Source of the DNA: a virus
IMG/VR virus record: IMGVR_UViG_3300009034_000199
Coordinates: 1 to 24,740 of that record
Direction: 5' to 3' (one strand)
DNA: 24,740 nt
Under the pieces are notes generated by a model. That model was not told the DNA's origin, did not search any database, and worked only from the letters and a program-made list of their open reading frames with translations. Below are positions 1-5,829 of this stretch, piece by piece. Position 1 is the first letter of the stretch. The number at the start of each line of letters is the position of its first letter. Both the position numbers and the translations under genes were made by a program.

Positions 1-235
1 CACCTTTCTTCTCCGTTTCTTCCTGCTCCAAAGCTCCAAGTAAATCTGCACATTCCCAAGGGAATAACAAAATACTTATCTCTTTTGGTTCTTCATCAAT
101 AACTGTTCCGAATTTCCAAAGCCTGTAATGTGTCTTTCCTGCCTTAATCTTATCACCAATCTCGGTGACAGTAAAGTCGTAAATACCATCAGGGATATTT
201 TCTCTACCCCTTGTATCCATCTTTTCTTTTGTCAT
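1..235 (-). CDS. Partial phage protein, possibly ssDNA-binding (DUF669-like)
   Basis: The 3' end is cut by the left edge; 78 codons are visible. The ATG at 235 overlaps the TAA of the gene upstream (TAATG) and has an AAGGAGGT ribosome site. The visible part reads like a small beta-rich domain: IPDGIYDFTVTEIGDKIKAG, then HYRLWKFGTV, then EISILLFPWECADLL. That layout (a 'dose' strand, a charged turn, then a barrel-like strand) recalls DUF669/single-strand-binding proteins that accompany phage recombinase ATPases. The RecA-like ATPase two genes upstream supports this role. The family is inferred from pattern and context only, and another small replication or recombination factor is equally possible. 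Confidence 0.45.
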   Translation of the reverse strand, partial: MTKEKMDTRGRENIPDGIYDFTVTEIGDKIKAGKTHYRLWKFGTVIDEEPKEISILLFPWECADLLGALEQEETEKKG

Positions 236-633
236 TACTTCTTACCTCCTTCCTTTATTTTTTCTTTTCCATTGATCAAAAAATTATGGTATATTCTATC
301 CTCATTTAACATTGATTGTAATTCGGCATTAGGAAAATCATTTCTTTCTCTTACACGATATTTGGTTAATTCTATACAGTATTTTCTCCATGCTTCAATA
401 TAACCTATGATACACCATAAATAAGTTTGATTTTCTGGAGATATATCTTTATGATTTTCAAGGGACATTTTATATATTCCCGCATCCCTGAGGAGAATAT
501 TTGCAACATCTACCAATCGTCCCAAATTTTTCCTCACCGCATTAGTTTCAAATAACCCTTCCGCTTCTTTGTCTAATCTTAAAAGCTTTCTAACTTGTTC
601 TTTAATTTCTCTGTCTAATTCTTTCTCCTTCAT
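235..633 (-). CDS. Hypothetical helical protein, 132 aa
   Basis: The family is not recognised. The ATG at 633 overlaps the stop of the ATPase gene (ATGA), and its own stop overlaps the next start, so the three genes are translationally coupled. The protein is highly charged and predominantly helical in appearance, opening with KEKELDREIKEQVRKLLRLD. A central hydrophobic stretch, YLWCIIGYIEAWRKYCIEL (about residues 72-90), reads like a buried helix rather than a membrane span. The C terminus is Lys/Gly-rich. Sandwiched between an ATPase and a probable ssDNA-binding protein, it is likely part of the same recombination or replication module, perhaps as an accessory subunit. That role is inferred from position. 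Confidence 0.7.
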   Translation of the reverse strand: MKEKELDREIKEQVRKLLRLDKEAEGLFETNAVRKNLGRLVDVANILLRDAGIYKMSLENHKDISPENQTYLWCIIGYIEAWRKYCIELTKYRVRERNDFPNAELQSMLNEDRIYHNFLINGKEKIKEGGKK

Positions 634-1652
634 TTCTTCTTTCCTCCTTTAGATTTTTTTTCTAACTTCTTTTTTAGTTTATCATATCCTACCTGCAAAT
701 CCTTGAGACTCATATTTTCAATTTCAGTTTTGGATGAAGTACCAAAGGACATTTCCAATAGGAATATTCGCTTCCTCTTATCTTCATCTGTTCTGGTAGA
801 ATAATCTTTATCAAGAGCATCATGCATAAGTTCAAGGATAATGGTTTTTTGTTTATACATATTCTCTTTTGAAAAATCCTGCTTATGCATAGATTCTGAA
901 CTTCTGGAAGTATCAATTGCTTTATGTTTGCCACCTAAATTCAAACATTCTACATGGGGGAGGAAGTCCTTAAAATCAGGTCTATCGAATTTCTTTCCTT
1001 GAATAGTATCCGACCTATCTTTAAGAACCCAACAACGTTGAATTATTTCAGAACCTATATTAGAAGTCTTCTTTACCTTTTCCATTTCAAGCAACAAGTC
1101 AGGTTCAAATCCAGTTTCACTTTCCACCTTCATCTTCGTTCCTGTCTTTTGTAATTCTTTTTCCCCTTCTTCGTTTTCTTCATAGCCAAAATCCCAACCG
1201 GCTCTTCCACACATTATAATATGTACATTGGAATTAACAAATAAATCAGAGAATACTCTCCATTCCTTTTTCAGAGTCATCCAATGATGTAATTTAATTC
1301 TTTTAAGATTATGTTTCTTTAGATAGGAATCCATTAGCTCATTCCAGAAATGAGTGATGGAATCTATAATTAAAATAGAATGATGTTTCTCTGCTTCCCT
1401 AACCGCATCAACCAAATCCATAAAAGCCCTTGTCTTTGATACATCCAAAGGAACTTTACATTTCTTAAATTTTGGAATTAAAAAATCACTTCCCTTTTCA
1501 GTATCAAGATATGCAACTGGTTTTTTAAGTTTGGCATACCTATAAAGACCAACTGCCATCTTGCCAGCTGTGAAAGATTTTCCTGAACCTTCAAAACCTC
1601 TGATGCCTACTTTTAAAAAACAGGCTTCATTTTTTGCCTTTTTGAATAACAT
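630..1652 (-). CDS. RecA-like P-loop ATPase, phage recombination (AAA_24/Sak4-type)
   Basis: Phage nucleotide-binding protein of about 340 aa. Walker A is GFEGSGKS (residues 19-26) after a hydrophobic strand. Walker B is HSILIIDSITHFW (about 91-103), where LIID supplies the acidic residue. Between them, VAYLDTEKGSDFL (47-58) matches the 'D-T-E-x-G' strand seen in RecA/Sak4-like phage ATPases. A sensor-like VHIIMCGRAGWDF follows near residue 150. The C-terminal third is charged and ends in a Lys/Gly-rich tail. In this family such proteins promote ssDNA annealing or strand exchange together with a phage SSB, and the partial gene two positions downstream could be that partner. The start has a GGAGG site 8 nt upstream. 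P-loop ATPase is certain; Sak4-type is likely. Confidence 0.85.
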   Translation of the reverse strand: MLFKKAKNEACFLKVGIRGFEGSGKSFTAGKMAVGLYRYAKLKKPVAYLDTEKGSDFLIPKFKKCKVPLDVSKTRAFMDLVDAVREAEKHHSILIIDSITHFWNELMDSYLKKHNLKRIKLHHWMTLKKEWRVFSDLFVNSNVHIIMCGRAGWDFGYEENEEGEKELQKTGTKMKVESETGFEPDLLLEMEKVKKTSNIGSEIIQRCWVLKDRSDTIQGKKFDRPDFKDFLPHVECLNLGGKHKAIDTSRSSESMHKQDFSKENMYKQKTIILELMHDALDKDYSTRTDEDKRKRIFLLEMSFGTSSKTEIENMSLKDLQVGYDKLKKKLEKKSKGGKKK

Positions 1653-1654
1653 AA

Positions 1655-1837
1655 TTAATCCTCCTTGTCTTCTACACTATCAATTTCAGCCGACATAAAC
1701 CATCTCATATATCTTTCTTTATATTCATCTAATTGGAAAGCTCCTTGATGGTCTTGATGTGTAATTGAAATGTTATGCTTCTTGCATACTTTTTCTATCT
1801 CTTCTAAAAATTTCTTGGCTCTTTCTTCTTTAGTCAT
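1655..1837 (-). CDS. Small hypothetical protein, 60 aa
   Basis: Not recognised. The ATG at 1837 follows an AAAGGAGGAAAT ribosome site, and the stop is 2 nt before the ATPase start. The sequence is charged and helical (KEERAKKFLEEIEKVCKKHN) and then has a His-rich turn (ISITHQDHQGAF), an arrangement seen in many tiny phage proteins that sit beside replication genes. An imperfect 18-bp hairpin lies directly upstream of its ribosome site (1861-1916). No membrane segment. Confidence 0.65.
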   Translation of the reverse strand: MTKEERAKKFLEEIEKVCKKHNISITHQDHQGAFQLDEYKERYMRWFMSAEIDSVEDKED

Positions 1838-1860
1838 TTTAATTTCCTCCTTTATTTTAG

Positions 1861-1916
1861 ACTGGCTTGGCAGGTAGGAATAAGTGCAGACAAAAAGACC
1901 TATCCCGCCAACCAGT
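1861..1916 (-). promoter_or_regulatory. Intergenic hairpin before the 1837 gene
   Basis: The arms at 1861-1878 and 1899-1916 pair over about 17 positions with one bulge and one or two mismatches. On the transcribed strand the stem opens ACTGGTTGGC and closes GCCAAGCCAGT, with a 20-nt loop. No U-tract follows, so this is not a terminator. It lies between the stop of the 2196 gene and the ribosome site of the 1837 gene, where it could act as an RNA processing or translation-control element. Confidence 0.5.
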
Positions 1917-1926
1917 TTTCAATGAA

Positions 1927-2196
1927 CTATTTTACTATAAATTCAACTCCTGGAAATATTAATTGATATTCTCTTTTTGTTATCTGCCCTGTGATTGCCC
2001 GTAAACATTCATCACAAAGTTGATGCTGAAGTGCAACTCTCATTCCTGTATCAAATTTATTCTTTTTTCGTAATTTATCAGTAAGCACTTTTGTTCTTAT
2101 TTTTCGAGCCAAAAGTTTAAATATAGTTTGTTTATCTCTGTTTTCTAATCCAAAAAGTATAGCCTCGTTTGTGCTTTTAAATATCGGTATTTTCAT
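1927..2196 (-). CDS. Hypothetical protein, 89 aa
   Basis: Not recognised. The ATG at 2196 follows AAAGGAAGTAATTAAA. The basic first half (LARKIRTKVLTDKLRKKNKF) precedes a QHQLCDECLRAITG segment. One CxxC pair (residues 60 and 63) is too little for a zinc site on its own, although a dimer could share metal. The C terminus reads as beta strand (YQLIFPGVEFIVK). Its position between small early-type genes suggests an accessory role in DNA metabolism or host takeover. No signal peptide or membrane span. Confidence 0.65.
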   Translation of the reverse strand: MKIPIFKSTNEAILFGLENRDKQTIFKLLARKIRTKVLTDKLRKKNKFDTGMRVALQHQLCDECLRAITGQITKREYQLIFPGVEFIVK

Positions 2197-2274
2197 TTTA
2201 ATTACTTCCTTTAATTATACCTATATAATAGGGGTAGAACTACCCTGACTGCCCTTTTGGCTTGATTAAATCCC

Positions 2275-2307
2275 ATTCTTGAGGTATTATACCCTGAAAT
2301 CAAGAAT
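2275..2307 (-). promoter_or_regulatory. Hairpin in the 2197-2317 intergenic gap
   Basis: An 8-bp perfect stem (ATTCTTGA at 2275-2282 with TCAAGAAT at 2300-2307) encloses a second short stem (GGTAT/ATACC, 2283-2293). A further small inverted repeat, GGGTAG/CTACCC, lies at 2232-2245 in the same 120-nt gap. There is no U-tract and no credible promoter. It may be RNA structure in the leader of the 2196 gene. Confidence 0.4.
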
Positions 2308-2317
2308 TTTATGATTC

Positions 2318-2503
2318 TCATAACCATTTCTCTTTCCATTCCCGTAACTTTCCCGCATTAATAAAATCCAACAAACCCTCACACATCCCATCCTTTACCA
2401 TTTCCCATTTTTCCATAATATAACTCGGGGATTTATCCAAGATTCCATTTCCATTTTCCATTAAGATTGCGAAGACTAAGGCTTTTGTAAGTTCTTCATC
2501 CAT
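2318..2503 (-). CDS. Small acidic hypothetical protein, 61 aa
   Basis: Not recognised. The ATG at 2503 is preceded by AGAAGGAGATAATTGA, which also carries the end of the 44-aa gene upstream. The protein is helical: TKALVFAILMENGNG, then SYIMEKWEMVKDGMCEGLLD, then a terminal LREWKEKWL. No domain or metal site is evident. It looks like a soluble four-helix mini-protein of the kind common in phage early regions. Confidence 0.6.
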   Translation of the reverse strand: MDEELTKALVFAILMENGNGILDKSPSYIMEKWEMVKDGMCEGLLDFINAGKLREWKEKWL

Positions 2504-2507
2504 TCAA

Positions 2508-2642
2508 TTATCTCCTTCTTATATTTATAATATTTATCATATATCCAAAATAACTTAACCATGCCATTGCTTTTTCATCTGTTTCAAATTTTTTCGTATA
2601 AGAAATATTATCATTTTTATTTATATATATAACTATTATCAT
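2508..2642 (-). CDS. Very small hypothetical protein, 44 aa
   Basis: An ORF of 45 codons with ATG at 2642, a good AAGGGGG ribosome site 8 nt upstream, and a TAA at 2508 that lies within the ribosome site region of the next gene. The protein starts MIIVIYINKNDN (beta strand), followed by KKFETDEKAMAWLSYFGYMI, a strand-then-helix pattern seen in many phage micro-proteins. Tight coupling to the next gene supports it being real despite its size. Function unknown. Confidence 0.55.
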   Translation of the reverse strand: MIIVIYINKNDNISYTKKFETDEKAMAWLSYFGYMINIINIRRR

Positions 2643-2680
2643 TTTAATTCCCCCTTAGTAATTCCTACCCACCCAGCCAA

Positions 2681-3052
2681 TTATAATATTTTATCTTTCT
2701 TTATTTGATTACACTCATTACAAGCTGTTATAGCATTTTGCATTGTATTCTTCCCACCTTTTGAAAGTGGTATTATATGGTCAAGTTCTAATTTCGCCCC
2801 ATCATCTTTTATATTTCGACCACAATATTGGCAAGTAAAATTATCACGTTTAAACATCTGTAATCTTCTCCATTTTGTTATTGAAATTCCTTTTCCTTTA
2901 TTCCAAGGTATATGTCCTTTTATAAAACCTAAATTTTTATTTTTAATAGATTTTGAAATATTTTTTCTATGATTCAATGTTAATCTACGCCCTTTAAGTT
3001 TTTCGGAAACTTTTATTTTTGCTTTCTTTGTCTGCTTACTTCCTTTAATCAC
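2681..3052 (-). CDS. HNH endonuclease with NUMOD3-like N terminus
   Basis: A free-standing homing-type nuclease of 123 aa. The N-terminal 50 residues hold basic repeats (KVSEKLKGRRLTLNHRKNIS, then IPWNKGKG) typical of NUMOD3 DNA-binding modules. The C-terminal HNH domain has a zinc knuckle CxxC at 74/77, a LDHIIPLSKGG core with catalytic His92, an Asn at about 102-106, and a second CNEC pair at 111/114 followed by NQIKKD. It starts at GTG (3052) with AAGGAGG upstream. No split gene is visible beside it, so it is probably a mobile free-standing nuclease inserted among early genes rather than an intron passenger. A strong hairpin lies just upstream (3064-3099). Confidence 0.9.
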   Translation of the reverse strand: MIKGSKQTKKAKIKVSEKLKGRRLTLNHRKNISKSIKNKNLGFIKGHIPWNKGKGISITKWRRLQMFKRDNFTCQYCGRNIKDDGAKLELDHIIPLSKGGKNTMQNAITACNECNQIKKDKIL

Positions 3053-3063
3053 TTTTCCTCCTT

Positions 3064-3105
3064 ATTCTGGGATAGGCTGGCTACAACCTACCCCAGAATG
3101 TAGCC
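3064..3105 (-). promoter_or_regulatory. Mutually exclusive hairpins before the HNH gene
   Basis: A 13-bp stem pairs 3064-3076 with 3087-3099 (one G-U wobble, 10-nt loop). The loop segment GGCTACA (3079-3085) can instead pair with TGTAGCC (3099-3105). The two stems overlap and the linkers are too short for a simple pseudoknot, so only one can form fully at a time. The structure sits directly before the AAGGAGG ribosome site of the nuclease gene and could gate its translation. Confidence 0.5.
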
Positions 3106-3127
3106 ATCATAGGTAGGGATGTTGCTG

Positions 3128-3373
3128 TTAACTTATCGGATCACTTTCTTTCCAATTCTTTATTAACCCAATGTCGAATGCTCTTGTTTCATAATGAATT
3201 GGCTTTCCTTTTAATCCCTTTTGTTTATTGTTATAATTTTCTATTGCCTTATGTGTAGGCAATTCTTTAACTTCCATCCAAGTTTCTCTTTCAATTTCAA
3301 TAAATAAATGGTCTTTACCTGTGTCATCAATACACTTGGCTTTTCTTACTCTGTGTTTTTTCATTTTAGTCAC
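3128..3373 (-). CDS. Hypothetical protein, 81 aa
   Basis: Not recognised. The ATG at 3373 overlaps the end of the upstream gene. The protein opens with a basic stretch (KMKKHRVRKAKCIDDTGKDH), then a strand LFIEIERETWMEVKELP, a Lys/Asn-rich middle and a final LIKNWKESDPIS. It reads as a small alpha/beta protein with no metal site or membrane span. A leader with extensive secondary structure lies before the upstream partner gene. Confidence 0.6.
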   Translation of the reverse strand: MTKMKKHRVRKAKCIDDTGKDHLFIEIERETWMEVKELPTHKAIENYNNKQKGLKGKPIHYETRAFDIGLIKNWKESDPIS

Positions 3374-3567
3374 CTCCCTTCAAATCTTTTCACTACTGTC
3401 TCGAAATTTCTTATCATATTAGATTCGGTTTCAACATAATACTTGCCTTTCGAAAGAATAATCACCACATAGTCATTGGTCTTTTTTAGCTTGTCAAATT
3501 CCTTTACTGCTTCTTCTTTTGTTTCAAACTTTGCAAATTCAATTACATTCTGTTTCATTTCAATCAC
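3370..3567 (-). CDS. Hypothetical protein, 65 aa
   Basis: Not recognised. The ribosome site GGAAGGGAGGTGATTGAA is strong, and the ATG at 3567 could be replaced by the internal ATG three codons later. The fold looks like beta-alpha-beta-beta: VIEFAKFETKEEAVKEFDKL, then DYVVIILSKGKYYVETES. This resembles the many tiny phage proteins with a single ferredoxin-like half. It overlaps the next gene by 4 nt (ATGA). A 13-bp hairpin precedes its ribosome site by about 14 nt. Confidence 0.65.
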   Translation of the reverse strand: MIEMKQNVIEFAKFETKEEAVKEFDKLKKTNDYVVIILSKGKYYVETESNMIRNFETVVKRFEGR

Positions 3568-3576
3568 CTCCCTTCC

Positions 3577-3777
3577 TTAATATAATACAGGACAAGAGAC
3601 CCAGATATGGACTCCCTTCCGTTTGGGTATTTGAAATCTCTTGCCCTGTTGCAAAAATTGGAAATAAGGAAGGCAGGTACTCAGGAGCGGACACAGGGGA
3701 GTTTGGAAACTCCTGAAGTGTTTTAAACCTTTTCCCTGCCTGTTAATTTTTAATTTCATTTTATTATGTCCGCTTTT
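3577..3777 (-). other. Gene-free structured leader, about 200 nt
   Basis: I accept no gene here: the one ATG-initiated frame (3759-3577) lacks a ribosome site and is low-complexity. The stretch is rich in pairings on the transcribed strand. These are AGCGGACA/TGTCCGCT (3686-3693 with 3767-3774), GGCAGG/CCTGCC (3672-3677 with 3735-3740, crossing the first), the palindrome GGAGTTTGGAAACTCC (3698-3713), and the 13-bp hairpin 3587-3649. It looks like a structured 5' leader or an unrecognised small RNA. Confidence 0.5.
3587..3649 (-). promoter_or_regulatory. 13-bp hairpin before the 3567 gene
   Basis: Positions 3587-3599 pair with 3637-3649 over 13 bp, with one G-U wobble on the transcribed strand (ACAGGGCAAGAGA with TCTCTTGTCCTGT). 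A 4-bp inner stem (CCCA/TGGG) lies inside the 37-nt loop. No U-tract follows. The stem ends close to the ribosome site of the 65-aa gene. Confidence 0.55.
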
Positions 3778-4359
3778 TTATTTTACTAAATCGCATAAAC
3801 TTTTATCAACATTGAAACTACCAAATTTTCCTTTAATTGTAAAACTTTTTTTATTTATTTTCACTATTTCAACCAAATTAGTAACCATCCAATAAATTTT
3901 ATCACCTACTTTTATATTATTAGTAAGATAATCTCTTTTTGCTTGATGTCTTTTTTCGGCATCACCTTTTACTCTTACGCCATTAGTTATAGATTCAGCT
4001 TTTTCTCTTGCCTTTTCTGCCTCGTTTCTTAATTCCATCCCTTTATCATATCTGTCAATCAATTTTTTCCTAAATGGAATATGTCCAGGTTGAGTTAAAA
4101 AAGATGTGTCCCCTCTAAATTTATCAAACCCTGATTGTTTTTCATCTGCTATTTTTTCTAATCTTTGAGCTTTGTTTATCAATCTTTCTGCTTTTTTATC
4201 AACCCTTTCCTGTCTAAATTTTCTAATATCTTCCGTTGTTAACTCATGTTCAAGGCAAAATATACCTGCCCATTTAACATACTGAACTTGAGTCCCAATT
4301 TCAATTTTTTTTCCGCACATTTTACAACTGCTTTCATACTTGTTTGTTATTGTTCTCAT
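3778..4359 (-). CDS. DUF3560-like coiled-coil protein with N-terminal zinc finger
   Basis: 193 aa. The N terminus carries a treble-clef-like zinc site with C12, C15, C35 and H38 (SSCKMCGKKIEIGTQVQY, then GIFCLEHE), comparable to the small finger found in many phage and plasmid DNA proteins. Residues 50-135 are a long charged helix region, KKAERLINKAQRLEKIADEK followed by LTQPGHIPFRKKLIDRYDKG. This matches the layout of DUF3560, where an ERAERL...Q-P--GHHSE segment is diagnostic. The C-terminal 45 residues form a small beta domain (VGDKIYWMVTNLVEIVKI). DUF3560 proteins are plasmid- and phage-borne with unknown role. The ribosome site ACAGGAGGAAAA is part of a leader repeated before neighbouring genes. 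Confidence 0.65.
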   Translation of the reverse strand: MRTITNKYESSCKMCGKKIEIGTQVQYVKWAGIFCLEHELTTEDIRKFRQERVDKKAERLINKAQRLEKIADEKQSGFDKFRGDTSFLTQPGHIPFRKKLIDRYDKGMELRNEAEKAREKAESITNGVRVKGDAEKRHQAKRDYLTNNIKVGDKIYWMVTNLVEIVKINKKSFTIKGKFGSFNVDKSLCDLVK

Positions 4360-4383
4360 TTTTCCTCCTGTGTCTGCTTTTTC

Positions 4384-4554
4384 TTAATGCTTAACATTTC
4401 TTTTTTCTATCAATTCAAGATTCTTGGTATTGAACCAATATTTCTTAAAACCTTTCTCGGAACTTTCAATAAATGATTTGACAATAAGTGGACTGCATTT
4501 CCAATGCTTACAAGCTTCATTTAGTGACATTTTTTCTACTTTTAATTTTTTCAT
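4384..4554 (-). CDS. Small hypothetical protein, possible HTH, 56 aa
   Basis: 57 codons from ATG 4554 to TAA 4384. The ribosome site ACAGGAGAAG belongs to the repeated GCGG-CACAGGAG leader. MSLNEACKHWKCSPLIVKSF (residues 9-28) has helix-turn-helix character, with small and hydrophobic residues at the expected turn. A basic tail (EKRNVKH) follows. As the second gene after the 4888-4860 promoter it could be a regulator, but the family is not recognised. The next gene's ribosome site starts only a few bases after its stop. Confidence 0.6.
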   Translation of the reverse strand: MKKLKVEKMSLNEACKHWKCSPLIVKSFIESSEKGFKKYWFNTKNLELIEKRNVKH

Positions 4555-4628
4555 TTCTTCTCCTGTGCCCGCTTAAATTTTTAACTGCTTAATCCTGCCC
4601 CCTATTATAAGGAAGCAAGTTTAAAAAG

Positions 4629-4817
4629 TTATTTTAATAAATCACTGAGTTCTTCAAGTATTTTTTCTTCCGCATAAGTATGCTTTTCATAAGCACATCT
4701 TTGACAAGCAGTCAAATGAGATTTTGATGCCTCTAATCTGCAATGCTCGAGTTTGCCTTTGTGATACTCAATTGATGTTTTGATTTTTTGTGTCTGCATC
4801 CCGTGTCCGCTTTTCAT
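4629..4817 (-). CDS. Small Cys/His protein, first gene of the leftward operon, 62 aa
   Basis: I place the start at ATG 4817, which has an AGGAGG site 7 nt upstream and lies about 40 nt downstream of a consensus promoter. A longer frame reaching 4919 would begin inside the terminator stem and run through the promoter, so I reject it. The protein has C26, C38 and C41 with several His (SHLTACQRCAYEKHTYAEEK), suggesting a metal-binding knuckle between two helices. It ends in an acidic helix EEKILEELSDLLK. Function unknown. Being first after the promoter, it is likely expressed early. Confidence 0.7.
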   Translation of the reverse strand: MKSGHGMQTQKIKTSIEYHKGKLEHCRLEASKSHLTACQRCAYEKHTYAEEKILEELSDLLK

Positions 4818-4859
4818 TTCCCTACCTCCTGTATCCGCTATTATTTGCTTCCTGATAGT

Positions 4860-4888
4860 ATTATAACATGATAATTCCTGTTTGTCAA
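4860..4888 (-). promoter_or_regulatory. Consensus sigma70 promoter for the leftward early-type operon
   Basis: TTGACA (4888-4883) and TATAAT (4865-4860) are separated by exactly 17 bp on the minus strand: a perfect match to both hexamers at optimal spacing. It lies between the late terminator (4904-4930) and the 4817 gene. The only other promoter I find (23801-23773) shares CCTTGACA and ATGTTATAA with it. Confidence 0.92.
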
Positions 4889-4900
4889 GGGGGTGTGACA

Positions 4901-4930
4901 AAAAAATCCGAGGCATCACACCTCGGATTT
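4901..4930 (-). terminator. Rho-independent terminator of the late operon
   Basis: A perfect 10-bp stem (4904-4913 with 4921-4930) and a 7-nt loop are followed on the transcribed strand by a run of T that starts within the stem and ends at 4901. It sits 31 nt after the holin stop and directly before the next promoter, so it closes the long structural/lysis transcript. Confidence 0.95.
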
Positions 4931-4961
4931 AGTTAGCCAATTTATCGTCGAGATAGTATTT

Positions 4962-5216
4962 TTATCCGTTCTTGATTCCAGCTCTTATGGTACAAGCAAT
5001 GACTGCTTCAATTACTATCTTGACTAATTCTGCCGTTCCAATCGTACCACTTATCCATGCAATAACTCCACCGATAATGGCACTGATTGCAACAAAATAA
5101 GTCTTCTTGCCTCTTAACCCTTCCCTGATTGAATCAAACATTTTCTTGCCTCCTAACTTCTTTAAGATTTTATTGATAATAAAATTCAAAACAATTTTCT
5201 GCATCCATTTTTTCAT
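4962..5216 (-). CDS. Holin with two possible starts
   Basis: 84 aa from ATG 5216 (GGAGG 7 nt upstream, ATGA overlap with the endolysin stop). Two hydrophobic segments, about residues 41-60 (TYFVAISAIIGGVIAWISGT) and 64-80 (ELVKIVIEAVIACTIRAG), fit a small two-span holin that forms membrane lesions and releases the endolysin. A second ATG (5141, residue 26) carries its own AGGAGG 7 nt upstream and would give a 59-aa form lacking the strongly basic, amphipathic N-terminal 25 residues. Dual-start holins are known to make effector and inhibitor forms. Position after the endolysin and before the operon terminator supports the holin call. Confidence 0.8.
   Translation of the reverse strand: MKKWMQKIVLNFIINKILKKLGGKKMFDSIREGLRGKKTYFVAISAIIGGVIAWISGTIGTAELVKIVIEAVIACTIRAGIKNG
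5139..5154 (-). promoter_or_regulatory. Internal ribosome site and start in the holin gene
   Basis: AGGAGG (5154-5149) lies 7 nt before an in-frame ATG (5141-5139). It is as strong as the site of the full-length start, which suggests two holin forms of 84 and 59 aa. Confidence 0.6.
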
Positions 5217-5815
5217 GTCTCTACCTCCGCTCTAATAAATTCAAACAATTTTTCTGCAACCATAGATTGATTATTTTCATCATTCAAATATTTTTCATCT
5301 TCTTCGTTTGTTAGAAATCCTAATTCAACAAGTATAGCTGACATCTTTGTTTTCTTCAGCACCCTGAAAGTTCCGGATTTAGTATATCTATTTTTTGTAA
5401 ACTTTAACTGGTGTAAACACGCTTGGCAACCATGAGCCAAATCCTTTCCTTTCTTTGATTTACCATAATACCAAACTTCAAATCCCTTTATACTTTTATC
5501 AACCACCGCATTACAATGTATTGAAACAAAAATCTTTGCATTGGTTTGATTGGCTCTTTTACATCTTTCATCTAATGAAATAAATCTATCACCCCATCGT
5601 GTTAACATGTAACCAATACTATGTCTTGAAAGAAAGAAAGCAAGTCGATTAGTAATCTCAAGGCAAATATTCTTTTCCAGTGTTCCAGAAAATCCTTTAC
5701 ATCCAGGATCCTTCCCACCATGATCTGCATCCAGAATTATTTTAATTTCTGGCTTTTTAATTTTTCGGTATTCAATAAAAATATTCTTGAAAAATTTACC
5801 AAAATCAATTTTCAT
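5213..5815 (-). CDS. N-acetylmuramoyl-L-alanine amidase endolysin (Amidase_3)
   Basis: Zinc amidase that cuts the bond between muramic acid and the stem peptide in the host wall. I choose ATG 5815 (GAGG 6 nt upstream); a TTG four codons earlier overlaps that site. On the 200-aa form the zinc ligands are H32 in LDADHGGKDPG, E47 in TLEKNICLEI and H100 in VSIHCNA. The catalytic Glu165 is in AILVELGFLTN. The order and spacing are those of the AmiC/CwlM-type catalytic domain. The protein is only slightly longer than that domain: the first 25 residues are an extra basic stretch, there is no wall-binding domain, and there is no signal peptide, so release depends on the downstream holin. Confidence 0.93.
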   Translation of the reverse strand: MKIDFGKFFKNIFIEYRKIKKPEIKIILDADHGGKDPGCKGFSGTLEKNICLEITNRLAFFLSRHSIGYMLTRWGDRFISLDERCKRANQTNAKIFVSIHCNAVVDKSIKGFEVWYYGKSKKGKDLAHGCQACLHQLKFTKNRYTKSGTFRVLKKTKMSAILVELGFLTNEEDEKYLNDENNQSMVAEKLFEFIRAEVET

Positions 5816-5829
5816 ATCTAACCTCAAAA

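Noticed and set aside
2197-2245. TATAAT near 2205 as a promoter of the 2196 gene
   Set aside because: No -35 at the right distance, and it lies too close to the ribosome site.
3577-3759. 60-codon minus-strand frame in the structured leader
   Set aside because: No ribosome site, biased composition, and the DNA is better explained by RNA stems.
4818-4919. N-terminal extension of the 62-aa gene to 4919
   Set aside because: It would start inside the late terminator and run through the -35 and -10 of the promoter. The ATG at 4817 has an optimal ribosome site.
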